DNA from: Novosphingobium rosa NBRC 15208
GTDB taxonomy: Bacteria > Pseudomonadota > Alphaproteobacteria > Sphingomonadales > Sphingomonadaceae
DNA: 64,000 bases
Direction: 5' to 3'
Assembly: GCF_001598555.1 (NCBI RefSeq)
Contig: NZ_BCZE01000021.1
Coordinates: 1-64,000 of the forward strand
Part shown: in pieces, positions 7,361-15,417 of the stretch
Layout of the letters: every line of letters starts with the position of its first letter
How positions within the stretch are numbered: position 1 is the stretch's first letter
Notes under the pieces: model-generated
Told to the model about the DNA's origin: nothing
Database searches by the model: none
What the model saw: only the letters and a program-made list of their open reading frames with translations
Program-made: the position numbers and the translations under genes

Positions 7361-9216
7361 GCGGGCCCGTGCTTTGCGCGGTTTCCCCGATCGCGACCGA
7401 AGGACTCATGAGCTTCGTCACCCGCACCGTGACCAGAAACGTCCTGCCGTCGTCCTTCACGCTCCTGCGCCAAGTGGGGTTGTCACATCCAAACAATCCG
7501 ACAGCCGCCTTCATCGAGAATCTGGACGCGGTCGGCCTCGCGGAGATCCTCCGCGTGCCGGTCGAGGAGGTCACGCGACGCCGCCACCTTCCCTTGCCAG
7601 AGCAAGGGTATGTCGACTGCTTCGGCGTGGCGGTGCGCGCGGATGAGATCCTCGTCCGCACGCTCCGATTCGCCCCGTCAGCCGTTGGCGCGAGCCCGCA
7701 CAGCCGGGTGCTCTGGTCGCTCAAGACCGTGCCCTGCTGTACCGAGACCTGGGAATACCTCCTCGCCCGCTGCAAATGTGGCCGGCTACAGCGCTGGCAG
7801 CATGCCTACAGATTCGATCGCTGCGACCGATGCAACCGTCGGCTCGATCTGATCCAAGCCGAGACAGTGCCGCCCGATCAGCGGGATGGCCTGGCCTTCC
7901 TCATCGGCCTGCTCGATCCCGATACCGAGACCAGGAATGCCGCCCGCCGACAACTCCCGACCGAACTCGCGGACTGGGACGGTGGCATGGTCTTCGAACT
8001 CGCGATAGCGCTCATGCGTCTGGTGACCGATCCATATCGTCACACCCGGACGAAGGTCCCGCCCGTAGGTCAGCAGGCCAAGTATGCCCGCGCGCTTTCC
8101 CAGACTGCCGATCTGGTCCGCGCCTGGCCCTCGTCCTTCATCCCCGCTCTCGAACGGGCCGTCAGCAAGCATTCACGCTCGAGATACAATGTCCGCTACA
8201 CCGGCATCGCCGAATACATTCCCGCACTGGAAAGCGAAGTACTGCCGGCGCTCGTGAGGACGGCGCTGGATCGGCAGCTCGCCACCATCTCATCCTCCCC
8301 CGGCACCACGCCGCCGGGGCAGATCGCGATGATGGCCGCCGTAGACCGCTCGCTACTACCGCTCGGCATTCTTGCAGAAGGACGGCGGAAAGGCCTCCTC
8401 AAATCGCATATCTGTCTGCGGGCCAACCGGCTGTTCCCCACCCTCGATCACGCCGAGGTCGAGGAGATCAGGGATCTGCGCGATCATCGCCGCAGCGCAG
8501 AGGCGGTGTCTACATCCCTGGGGCTTCCTCAGTATGCGATGCAGCTCATCGCCGACTCGGGAGATGTCGACATGCGCCCGCACCCCTTTCTCACGTCGCT
8601 CTTCGAGATGCCTCAGATGGACTGGCGTGAACATGACCGCCTCCTCCGCGATCTTCGCGCCGCTGCCATGCCCGGCTCAACCGATCCGAAGAAGGCCGGA
8701 CTGACCCTCCCGCTTCACAGGCTCGCCCGTGCGATGGGCGGCGGCTTCAAGCCCTGGGGCACGATCTTCCGCTCTTTCCTGAAGAAGGAAGGCGCTACCC
8801 CCTTCTTCATGGCCGGAAACTCGATCAGCAAGATGTTCATCCGCCCCGAGGATGGGGATGCATTCCTTTCCCGGAATCTCCGATCACACCGCCCCTCCTC
8901 TCTCACGCCCTATTGCTCTCAGCGCGATGCCGTCGAAATCCTCAACCTTCCCTTGAAGCACGCCCACCTCCTCAAGGAATTCGCCAAGGCCAATGACAAT
9001 TGGGAGATGGACTGGGAAATCGTCCTTCACCTCGCCCGCACGCGAATCACGATGGCGGAGATGATGGCACGCTTCGGACGACATTCTAGCTGGGTCGAGC
9101 GCTACCTCGACGAGGAGCACTGCGTGCAGGTAGATGCTCTAGGATGGAAGAGGGAGCCGGCGCTGCAGGCACTGGAGCGGATCCGCCGAAGGACGAAGCT
9201 CCGCGAATCACCGTGA
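7357..9216 (+). CDS. tniQ: TniQ/TnsD-type targeting protein
   Basis: 619 residues. TniQ-domain proteins choose the insertion site for Tn7-like elements; long ones (TnsD type) carry their own sequence-specific DNA-binding C-terminus. The N-terminal TniQ domain ends in zinc-binding cysteines (C127/C128, C139/C141 and C156/C159, the last in CDRC). The C-terminal 450 residues contain several helix-turn-helix-like blocks, e.g. SAEAVSTSLGLPQYAMQLI, SQRDAVEILNLP and MAEMMARFGRHSSWVERYL. Only one tniQ is present and no cas genes are nearby, so this is a TnsD-like, not CRISPR-guided, arrangement. The attachment site it recognises is not visible. A terminator follows. Confidence 0.85.
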   Translation: MSGPVLCAVSPIATEGLMSFVTRTVTRNVLPSSFTLLRQVGLSHPNNPTAAFIENLDAVGLAEILRVPVEEVTRRRHLPLPEQGYVDCFGVAVRADEILVRTLRFAPSAVGASPHSRVLWSLKTVPCCTETWEYLLARCKCGRLQRWQHAYRFDRCDRCNRRLDLIQAETVPPDQRDGLAFLIGLLDPDTETRNAARRQLPTELADWDGGMVFELAIALMRLVTDPYRHTRTKVPPVGQQAKYARALSQTADLVRAWPSSFIPALERAVSKHSRSRYNVRYTGIAEYIPALESEVLPALVRTALDRQLATISSSPGTTPPGQIAMMAAVDRSLLPLGILAEGRRKGLLKSHICLRANRLFPTLDHAEVEEIRDLRDHRRSAEAVSTSLGLPQYAMQLIADSGDVDMRPHPFLTSLFEMPQMDWREHDRLLRDLRAAAMPGSTDPKKAGLTLPLHRLARAMGGGFKPWGTIFRSFLKKEGATPFFMAGNSISKMFIRPEDGDAFLSRNLRSHRPSSLTPYCSQRDAVEILNLPLKHAHLLKEFAKANDNWEMDWEIVLHLARTRITMAEMMARFGRHSSWVERYLDEEHCVQVDALGWKREPALQALERIRRRTKLRESP

Positions 9217-9247
9217 CACCGAATTTGTGAGTCATATTGGGACACAA

Positions 9248-9288
9248 GCGTCGCCCGGTCGGAAATCCGATTCGGGCGATGCTTTTTT
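9248..9288 (+). terminator. rho-independent terminator of the tns operon
   Basis: A GC-rich stem of about 15 bp (GCGTCGCCCGGTCGG pairing with CCGATTCGGGCGATGC, with one bulge and a G-U pair) and an AAAT loop are followed by six T residues. It lies 32 bp after the tniQ stop. Confidence 0.8.
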
Positions 9289-9893
9289 GTTGCCAGACCC
9301 CCCAAAACCTCGCTAAGATAGCCTTTACGAGGGTCTTATGTGACAACGTCAGGAATGACGTTGCCACTTGGAATGCTCTCAAGTAGCGCAAACGAATTCA
9401 GATAGATAGTGCTAACATTGCTACTTGAGGGAGGTGCAATCGCAAAAAATTGTACACTTAAAAGGCTCTCATCAAGTTTATGCATTGAAATGAAATGCTT
9501 TTCTTTGTGAGCACAGACTACACGCGCGGCGCATTCCATTATGGAAAGCCTCTGGCGCCAAAGAGATGTCTGGACCGCAGCTTCCAAGCCCGCAGCCAAT
9601 GCCGGCGATCACGCCAGTCAACACGCGCAGCCTAGTGTGAGGGAACGCTCAGACCGCGCCGAGTATCCAGCCAATCGCCAAATCTGACGCTCAGGCAGGT
9701 CTTTCCGGCCCGCCTTGCACCATCGATCTCTAGGCCTGACAGCCATAGCTCCGCGGCGGACTGCGGACCACTCCGCTCGCCTCCTAGGTGACCACGTCCC
9801 ATAGAACTGCCCCAGGCCTCATGCCAGCGCGCACCAGCCAGGATCGGCGCGCCGGGGGTTCCGTGGCTCATGGACCGGGGCTTAGGAACATGC
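9289..9893. other. 605-bp stretch without a supported gene, partly low GC
   Basis: No ORF here has coding character. The part from about 9390 to 9560 is clearly AT-richer than its surroundings, which suggests an inserted or decayed fragment. It contains two inverted repeats (9344-9363, and 9378-9387 with 9420-9429). An 87-codon minus frame at 9336-9599 has no ribosome-binding site and no recognisable homology. Confidence 0.5.
9344..9363. promoter_or_regulatory. perfect 8-bp inverted repeat, possible operator
   Basis: CAACGTCA-GGAA-TGACGTTG, extending to 11 bp with one mismatch (TGACAACGTCA/TGACGTTGCCA). It is not followed by a T-run, so a protein-binding site is more likely than a terminator. 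No gene starts close by. Confidence 0.35.
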
Positions 9894-10055
9894 GTTCCGA
9901 TCAGAATGGCACCTTCCACGTCTTGTTCCAAGGCACCATGTTCGAGGTGTGCCGCCCCAACCCCAGTAAAGCCGGCCTGTGATGCCGACGCGCCCTCCGG
10001 TGGTGTATTTGACGGCGGTGGTACGCTTGCCGATGCGCTGACGGCTTTCTGAGGC
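9894..10055 (-). pseudogene. decayed, internally deleted 3' fragment of the 12802-13440 gene (copy A)
   Basis: Bases 9894-9939 match 12795-12840 (stop codon and last codons) at roughly 80 percent by eye. Bases 9947-10055 match 13080-13188, where the translation SRQRIGKRTTAVKYTTG parallels SRQRVGKRVTAVNHATG of the intact gene. About 240 bp between these two blocks are missing. Homology stops 7 nt past the stop codon on one side and at about 10055 on the other. No start codon or intact frame remains. Confidence 0.8.
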
Positions 10056-10091
10056 AGGGGGCACCCAGCCGAACACACACTCATCCGAAAG

Positions 10092-10712
10092 TCAGATATA
10101 AGTTTTCGCGGTCGTCAGGCTCTCTTCCATTCTCTTGAGCATGTCGTCGTAGGTCATGATCTGGGCGTGATGTCCACCAACCGCGACCAAGTGGCGGCGA
10201 TAATCGAACCGGCTCTGCTCCAATGGTCCGTCTATGCCGTCATCGCGGCCTGCAATCACAGCGAATGCGCTCTTCTTGATCTTACCGCCAAAGGTGTTTC
10301 CGAGTACAATGTCATCGGGGTTTTCGTCGCGCACCCAAGCCCAGTCGATGATCTGGCCAAATCCATGCTCGAGACCCGATCCCCAATAGCGATATTGAGC
10401 GGTTCCCCGTTTGAACAACGTCGTCTTCTCTGCCGGCTCAAATTCGATCAGAGCAAAAGCACGTGCGTGATCGTTGCCCAGCACGAGGTCGGTGCGGAAA
10501 ATTCCCTTCATCGTAAGTTCGAACTTGATGAGGTCAGGAGCCGGAATATTGAGCACGGAACCGAGAAGGCACGCCATTTGAGGCCGCGCCCTGATCTCTT
10601 TCACAATCTCGGTTTCACCAATGAAGGATTTGCTACCAAACCACGTCTTGAAGCTTGTCAGTTCGGCTTCAGCAACGGACAGATCGTAAGCGATGGGATC
10701 GAAATCACTCAT
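10092..10712 (-). CDS. DUF4263/Shedu-like nuclease-fold protein, putative defence gene
   Basis: 206 residues. The centre (FELTMKGIFRTDLVLGN...FALIEFEPAEKTTLF) has the Asp ... Glu-x-Glu arrangement of the DUF4263 domain, a PD-(D/E)xK-like nuclease fold found in the Shedu (SduA) anti-phage protein. Downstream motifs YRYWGSGLEHGFGQIIDW and FAVIAGRDD are typical of short DUF4263 proteins. Its start overlaps the stop of the upstream small gene (TGATG), so the two form a coupled pair. It sits between two decayed copies of a neighbouring gene end, as exchangeable cargo. The family assignment is from motif memory, not a search. Confidence 0.6.
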   Translation of the reverse strand: MSDFDPIAYDLSVAEAELTSFKTWFGSKSFIGETEIVKEIRARPQMACLLGSVLNIPAPDLIKFELTMKGIFRTDLVLGNDHARAFALIEFEPAEKTTLFKRGTAQYRYWGSGLEHGFGQIIDWAWVRDENPDDIVLGNTFGGKIKKSAFAVIAGRDDGIDGPLEQSRFDYRRHLVAVGGHHAQIMTYDDMLKRMEESLTTAKTYI

Positions 10713-10987
10713 CAGCGGGCATGAGCCTTCACGCCGCTGCGTGCATAGGATTCATCAACAATGGTCTGAATCTCGAGATTATTATCAGCACGACGTCGCC
10801 ACAGCACGCGCTTTCCCCCAACCCGCGAGACAAAGGCGCCCGAATCAAGGCTCTTTGTATCCGGACCCGATGGTCCAGTCTCGTTGGCGAAAAACGCGTT
10901 GAGCCTGCCCTGCTCAGCCTTACTCATCATGGCCATCTGAGCAAGAGCGGTCAGAGAAAGCGACAGTGATATTTTTCCGGGGCTCAT
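10712..10987 (-). CDS. small RelE/ParE-like protein coupled to the DUF4263 gene
   Basis: 91 residues from the ATG at 10987 (CGGAG 9 nt upstream); a longer frame to 11032 lacks a ribosome-binding site. Two N-terminal helices are followed by a beta-rich C-terminus (GAFVSRVGGKRVLWRRRADNNLEIQTIVDESYA), the pattern of RelE/ParE-superfamily toxins. It overlaps the DUF4263 gene by one base. Whether it is a toxin or a DNA-binding partner is not shown; a RelE-like plus DUF4263 pairing is not a system I recognise. Confidence 0.5.
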   Translation of the reverse strand: MSPGKISLSLSLTALAQMAMMSKAEQGRLNAFFANETGPSGPDTKSLDSGAFVSRVGGKRVLWRRRADNNLEIQTIVDESYARSGVKAHAR

Positions 10988-11228
10988 TTGGTAAATCTCC
11001 GAGCGCATCCCATAACGGAAGTGGCCTCTCATGCCAACGCTTATACGACCACCTGTTTCCTAGCAGACCGAGCATTGTCCCTCCGCCACCCATCTAGCGA
11101 ACTCGACGCTGGCCGCTAGACACGTGGCGCGCGCAACCCTGTCGCTGGGCCATCCAGAGCCGCCTTTAGTGGGCGACCATGGACATGCTCAATCATCCAT
11201 AACCCAATCAAGTTTGATCAGTACGAGG

Positions 11229-11403
11229 GTTCTGTTCAGAACGGCACCCCCCATGGCCAGTTCCACTGCACCAGCCATTCAACTGGCGCCGCCTCGAACC
11301 GCACAGCCGTCGTATCGTCATCCAGCGCAACCCCGGCGGGGAGAGGGAGATGATCGTGTAGGGGCGGTTTTATACGAGCGGCAGCGCCACCACCCAGACG
11401 ACG
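11229..11403 (-). pseudogene. 3' fragment of the 12802-13440 gene (copy B), frameshifted
   Basis: Matches 12795-12957 at high identity, covering the last 50 or so codons and the stop of the intact gene. A few extra bases at about 11335-11346 (GGCGGGGAGAGGG versus GGGGGAGAG) break the frame. As with copy A, homology ends just past the stop codon. Confidence 0.85.
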
Positions 11404-11733
11404 CATCGCGCTGCGCTACATCTCAGCACATCCACTAAATAAGCCACAGGCGACCGTGCCTGCGCTTGATTTATGGTTTGCACGCTCGGACTTCTCAAGC
11501 GGATTCACTGGGTTTGAATAGGGTTGATGAGGGAAAAATCTCAGAATTTCAGAGATCAATCGCTGCCCTGCCCAGAGGACAAGAAAATTATGATCAAAAG
11601 GTCGAGCGTAATTGAGCTTGCGTGGCACCGCTTTCGTGATAGTGCCCTTGCGATCCGTCGCATCGTCAGCGGTGCCGACCACCGGCCGCTGCATGTCGTA
11701 ATCGCCGCACCGTCGCCACTTGACGTGCGCGAA
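11404..11733. other. 330-bp gap upstream of the Panacea gene
   Basis: No supported gene. It should hold the promoter of the toxin-antitoxin pair. The in-frame extension of the Panacea ORF to 11524 shows no domain or ribosome-binding site and is probably untranslated. Confidence 0.4.
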
Positions 11734-12246
11734 ATGAGTAACACAATCATGCCGAAGCGTTATTCCGCCATCGCGATCGCCAAATACTTCCTGGCCAAGC
11801 AGGACGTGGACGGCGATGACATGATCACGCACCTCAAGCTGCAGAAGCTGTGCTACTACGCCCAAGGCGTTGGAATCGCGACGCGCGGCGAGCCGATGTT
11901 CGACGAGCCGATGGAGGCATGGCTGCATGGCCCCGTGGTGCCGGCCCTCTATCGTGAATACCGCGAGAACGGGAACAATCCCTTGCCTGCCGTGATCGAT
12001 CTCGACGAGAATGACTACGAGCCGGAGGATCGAATGATCCTTGACGACGTGTACACCTACTACGCCCAGTTCTCGGGATGGCGCCTGCGTCAGATGACGC
12101 ACGGTGAGGCGCCATGGAAAGACGCCTACGAGCAGGACATGAACCGGGTGATCACGCTTCCCGCACTGGTAGCCTTCTTCAAGGACGAGATCGAACAGGA
12201 TTATAGTCAGCGCTATGTCGAAATTTCGCGGCGCCACGCCCACTAA
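11734..12246 (+). CDS. Panacea-domain (SocA/GepA-like) antitoxin
   Basis: 170 residues from ATG 11734; ATG 11749 (MPKRYSA) is an equally good start. The Panacea domain (DUF4065) is a promiscuous antitoxin domain that neutralises many unrelated toxins. The family core is clear: ITHLKLQKLCYYAQGVGI, then EPMEAWLHGPVVPALYREYRENG, then a C-terminal WRLRQMTHGEAPWKDAY. The gene overlaps the downstream toxin gene by 32 bp, typical of TA operons. It is cargo between copy B and the intact copy of the repeated gene end. Confidence 0.8.
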   Translation: MSNTIMPKRYSAIAIAKYFLAKQDVDGDDMITHLKLQKLCYYAQGVGIATRGEPMFDEPMEAWLHGPVVPALYREYRENGNNPLPAVIDLDENDYEPEDRMILDDVYTYYAQFSGWRLRQMTHGEAPWKDAYEQDMNRVITLPALVAFFKDEIEQDYSQRYVEISRRHAH

Positions 12247-12631
12247 GCCCGGTTTCTCAGACCGCAAAGTCACGCAGGAGCCCGTCTCCGACAACGACCA
12301 GACAGTCATCTTCTCTTTTGAGCACATGCGGGATAAGACCGGCTACAGCGTCAACTGCTGTGGCAGTGAGGAAGGCGCTCAACTGATCGCACGACTGTTC
12401 AAGCTCGGCACGATGACTTGGGGGCAGATCAATCAGTCAAATAGGCATGGACTCGGCACTGAAAAAATACCAGAATCTCAAATTTCGGTGGCCATGCCGC
12501 CAAGCATCACCAAAGACACCACGCTCATAGCCTTCCGCTACAACGGAAAAAAGCCAGTGGTGGGGTATCGACAAGGTCGCATCTTCCATATCATGTGGAT
12601 CGACCACGACTTCACCCTATATAAGCATTGA
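12215..12631 (+). CDS. putative toxin partner of the Panacea antitoxin
   Basis: 138 residues, overlapping the antitoxin gene. A compact alpha/beta protein with a conserved-looking C-terminus (TLIAFRYNGKKPVVGYRQGRIFHIMWIDHDFTLYKH), a beta-hairpin end often seen in small RNase-type toxins. The N-terminal segment FSFEHMRDKTGYSVNCCGSEEGAQLIARLFKLGTMTW precedes it. Toxin status is inferred from position next to a Panacea gene; the catalytic type is not identified. Confidence 0.6.
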   Translation: MSKFRGATPTKPGFSDRKVTQEPVSDNDQTVIFSFEHMRDKTGYSVNCCGSEEGAQLIARLFKLGTMTWGQINQSNRHGLGTEKIPESQISVAMPPSITKDTTLIAFRYNGKKPVVGYRQGRIFHIMWIDHDFTLYKH

Positions 12632-12801
12632 TGTATCTCGTCTGAATGCCAATCCACGACTTGGGCTGCCCCGCTGGAAAATCGCTCTGCTTGTGCGATG
12701 ATCGGGCAAGTGGCTTCCAGACCACTTATAGGCTGGCGATGCCGATATGGCGAGTTAGCCAGCTTCCGGATCCGTTTGCGCCCGCACGGCAAGAGTTCCG
12801 A

Positions 12802-13440
12802 TCAGAACGGCAACTCCCATGGCCTGTTCCAGGGCACCACCCATTCAACGGGCGCCGCCTCGAACCGCACCGCCATCGTGTCGTCATTCAGCGCAACCGG
12901 GGGAGAGATGATCGTGTAGGGGCGCTCCGACACGAGCGGCAGCGCCACCACCCGGTCGAGCGGCGCGCCGACCAGCTTCGCGCACTGCCTCTCGTCCAGA
13001 GCCTGCGGGATGAACACGCAGCCGCCCCGATGCCCCGTGTGGATCGACAGCGGACCTATCTCAAGAAGCATGTTGGCCGTGTGCCGCCCCATCCTCAGCT
13101 CAAGTCGATCCATCACGAAGAAGCGCTCGCCGGTGGCGTGGTTGACGGCGGTGACGCGCTTGCCGACACGCTGCCGGCTCTCGGCCGACCAGTCGCGGAC
13201 GAGGACGCGCGGCGTTTGCCCGCCGGGCCACTCGGCACCGGGCTTCAGCCGCCACGTGGCCTCGTCAAGCTCATCGGGCGTGCAGGCGTCGATCAGAAGC
13301 GGCGAGGCCAGCCGGATGGTCCGCTCCAGATGGGTGCGAAAGATCTCCAGCCTGCGCCGGCGGACCTCACGGTTCAACGCCGTCAGTTCGAGCATCGTCG
13401 CCCTGTCGATGCGCCTGCTCCTGTTGCCACGCTCCATCAT
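12802..13440 (-). CDS. hypothetical protein whose 3' end is repeated twice nearby
   Basis: 212 residues from the first of two ATGs, with AAGGAGG 7 nt upstream. The N-terminal third is basic and helical (RSRRIDRATMLELTALNREVRRRRLEIF); the rest is beta-rich (VLVRDW...FVMDRLELRMGRHTANMLLEIG). No family recognised. Its last codons and 7 nt past the stop recur at 11229-11403 and 9894-10055, each placed next to a different cargo module. It is the last gene of a minus-strand group that begins at 16874. Confidence 0.65.
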   Translation of the reverse strand: MMERGNRSRRIDRATMLELTALNREVRRRRLEIFRTHLERTIRLASPLLIDACTPDELDEATWRLKPGAEWPGGQTPRVLVRDWSAESRQRVGKRVTAVNHATGERFFVMDRLELRMGRHTANMLLEIGPLSIHTGHRGGCVFIPQALDERQCAKLVGAPLDRVVALPLVSERPYTIISPPVALNDDTMAVRFEAAPVEWVVPWNRPWELPF

Positions 13441-13572
13441 CGGAAGGCCTCCTTGCCATGATCGTCGAACATTGCCACCATTCCGGGCGGGGCGCCCATG
13501 AGGTGCCTATACGAGAGGTGCAGACGGGCGGCGCGCCGGCCGAAAACGAAGGACCTCGGGGCCGATCAAGAA

Positions 13573-13603
13573 GGGCCCCCATCGGCATGGACGATGGGGG
13601 CCC
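13573..13603 (-). terminator. strong hairpin after the 13645-14421 gene
   Basis: A perfect 12-bp stem, GGGCCCCCATCG against CGATGGGGGCCC, with a 7-nt loop. On the minus strand it is followed by TTCTTGAT, a weak T-rich tail, so it is a probable terminator or attenuator between the two genes. Confidence 0.6.
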
Positions 13604-13644
13604 GGGACGCAGGACGGCTTCGCGATGCGGTCGCACCGCACCGT

Positions 13645-14421
13645 TCACCTGCCCAGCGCGTCGCCCGCCAGCAGTAGCGTGAGGATGTGATGCGTGAGCA
13701 CCGGCGCGCCCTTCCCATACGCCATGGCAGCCCAGCCGTCCCAGCAATCAACCCGCTCCGCCAGCCAGGCGAACAGCGTGTCGCGCGTCACCTCGTCGCC
13801 GAACGAGGCCGACCAAATCACCCGGCGCAGCGGCATGCGTCCCGTCGTCTCAAACCCGGTGAGGCTGACGACGTGGCGGCCGCCCATGGTCTCCCTGGCG
13901 AACACGTTGCGTCGGCCGGCCACGGCGCGCTCGAAGCGATCGCGCGCGGCCTCCCCAGCCGGATCAGAGCCCGGCATCGCGCCGCGCACCGCGTCGATCA
14001 CCTCCTGCATCGGCACGTCGATCCACTCAGGTTCGCGGGTGGCCTGCAGCATCAGCATCGCGCTGTGCCCCTCATCGCTCAGCGGGCCCTCGAGCGGGCT
14101 CATGTACTGCCCTGGCAGGGTGAGACCCACCGAAAGCAGCCATGAACGGTAGAAGCGCCAGAGGAACAAATCCCCTCCCATCATCTCATGCCTGAGACCG
14201 CGAGCATCCCAAGGGCGCGTACTGATCGCCGTCAAGAAGCGAAGCAGGAATTCGAGCTGCTCAGGGGCCGTCCGCTCACTAGGGAAGTTCAGCCGACCTT
14301 CCCAGAACGCATCCCTGACGGAATGCCAGCGCCGGCCATCCAGATCCTCGAACATGCGGCGGTCGGCCCGCAGCCACCACCCCCAGGGCAGATCCCGCGC
14401 CGCCTTGAAGTCGATCTCCAT
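13645..14421 (-). CDS. hypothetical protein, unknown
   Basis: 258 residues, starting 1 nt after the stop of the upstream gene at 14423, so the two are co-translated. Aromatic-rich N-terminus (DLPWGWWLRADRRMFEDLDGRRWHSVRDAFWEG), then a long helical middle and an FETTGRMPLRRVIWSASFGDEV segment. No membrane segment, signal peptide or recognisable catalytic motif. It looks like plasmid or integrative-element cargo. Confidence 0.6.
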   Translation of the reverse strand: MEIDFKAARDLPWGWWLRADRRMFEDLDGRRWHSVRDAFWEGRLNFPSERTAPEQLEFLLRFLTAISTRPWDARGLRHEMMGGDLFLWRFYRSWLLSVGLTLPGQYMSPLEGPLSDEGHSAMLMLQATREPEWIDVPMQEVIDAVRGAMPGSDPAGEAARDRFERAVAGRRNVFARETMGGRHVVSLTGFETTGRMPLRRVIWSASFGDEVTRDTLFAWLAERVDCWDGWAAMAYGKGAPVLTHHILTLLLAGDALGR

Positions 14422-14422
14422 G

Positions 14423-15250
14423 TCACCACCCTCCTTCCGGCTCGAGGCCGACGGGCGGCAGCGGGGGCCCCTCCCTGGGCGGGACCGGATCGCCGTCGGC
14501 GATCGCCTTCAGCTGGGCCGCGAGGTTCAGGATCTCGCGCATAACATAGGTGTCGTCGCGGTAGGTCGCCGCAGTCTCGGCGGAGAGATAACCGCCCCGG
14601 CCATCCTTTTCCTCAGGCCCACGATCATAGACGTGGTTGCAGTCGAAGCCGAACCACCACGCATGTGCATCCTCGACGCGGTAGTCGCCCGCCTGGGTCG
14701 CCTGCTTGTAATGCACCTCGTAGGTGTGACAGATTCGACGGGATTCGGTGAGGACGAAGGAGCGCTTGGGACTGGGCCCCTCGTTGCAGATGCGGGAATA
14801 GGACAGCCCGCCATGGACCTCGATGCCGATGTCGGCCGGAACGGCCTCATGCTCGAAGCCATAGAGCGGATGTGACTTCGGAATGCCGACATAGCCGCCG
14901 AGATAGCCGCCGTTGGGTTCGCGCAGCATGATGCACTCGTAGCCGGTGGCCGCGTCGCGCCAGGCCACCTTGTCCGCCTCGCCCAGCGAGGGATCATCGC
15001 CAGCGGGCTTTTCGCCCTCGACGAAGAAGACCTCGGCGTCGGGGATGACGCGGTCGCGGGTGCGGTAATTGACGTGGGACGCCATCACCGCCCCGCCCTG
15101 CTGCGTGACGACGGTCACCGGCGTCAAGCCGAGCCTGTTCGTCACCACACCGGACTGGCTGATCGCGGCGATGGCCTTGGTCGGATCGGTGACCGTGACG
15201 GCACCGGTGCCAGCCGGACGCCTGGCTGGACTGCTCTTGCTCTTGGGCAT
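14423..15250 (-). CDS. hypothetical protein, unknown
   Basis: 275 residues from the ATG at 15250, which has AAGGAGAATGG upstream. Basic Ser/Pro-rich N-terminus, then a domain with several aromatic and His residues: MLREPNGGYLGGYVGIPKSH, IEVHGGLSYSRIC, ICHTYEVHYK and AHAWWFGFDCNHVYD. The His/Cys/Asp pattern could bind a metal, but no known family is recognised. Proteins of this look occur on phages and plasmids, from memory. The Pro-rich C-terminus is probably disordered. Confidence 0.6.
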   Translation of the reverse strand: MPKSKSSPARRPAGTGAVTVTDPTKAIAAISQSGVVTNRLGLTPVTVVTQQGGAVMASHVNYRTRDRVIPDAEVFFVEGEKPAGDDPSLGEADKVAWRDAATGYECIMLREPNGGYLGGYVGIPKSHPLYGFEHEAVPADIGIEVHGGLSYSRICNEGPSPKRSFVLTESRRICHTYEVHYKQATQAGDYRVEDAHAWWFGFDCNHVYDRGPEEKDGRGGYLSAETAATYRDDTYVMREILNLAAQLKAIADGDPVPPREGPPLPPVGLEPEGGW

Positions 15251-15417
15251 GCCATTCTCCTTGGTTCGTATGGGTTGTAGGAAGACGCAGGCGGTCAAGG
15301 CGCGCCGTGCGCCGCCCCGTCATGTCGGGCCGCCGGGTTGGGGGGCAGCGTTGCTCCGTTCAGGCGATCGGATCGCCGGTCAGCGGCGGCGGAGGATGCC
15401 CGCCAGGCCGCGGCGCA

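Noticed and set aside
3138..9216. CRISPR-associated transposon
   Set aside because: No cas genes, no repeat-spacer array, and the single long tniQ is of the TnsD-like type.
9632..10084. 150-codon minus ORF
   Set aside because: It crosses the decayed gene-end copy in a mixed frame; the homologous translation lies partly in another frame.
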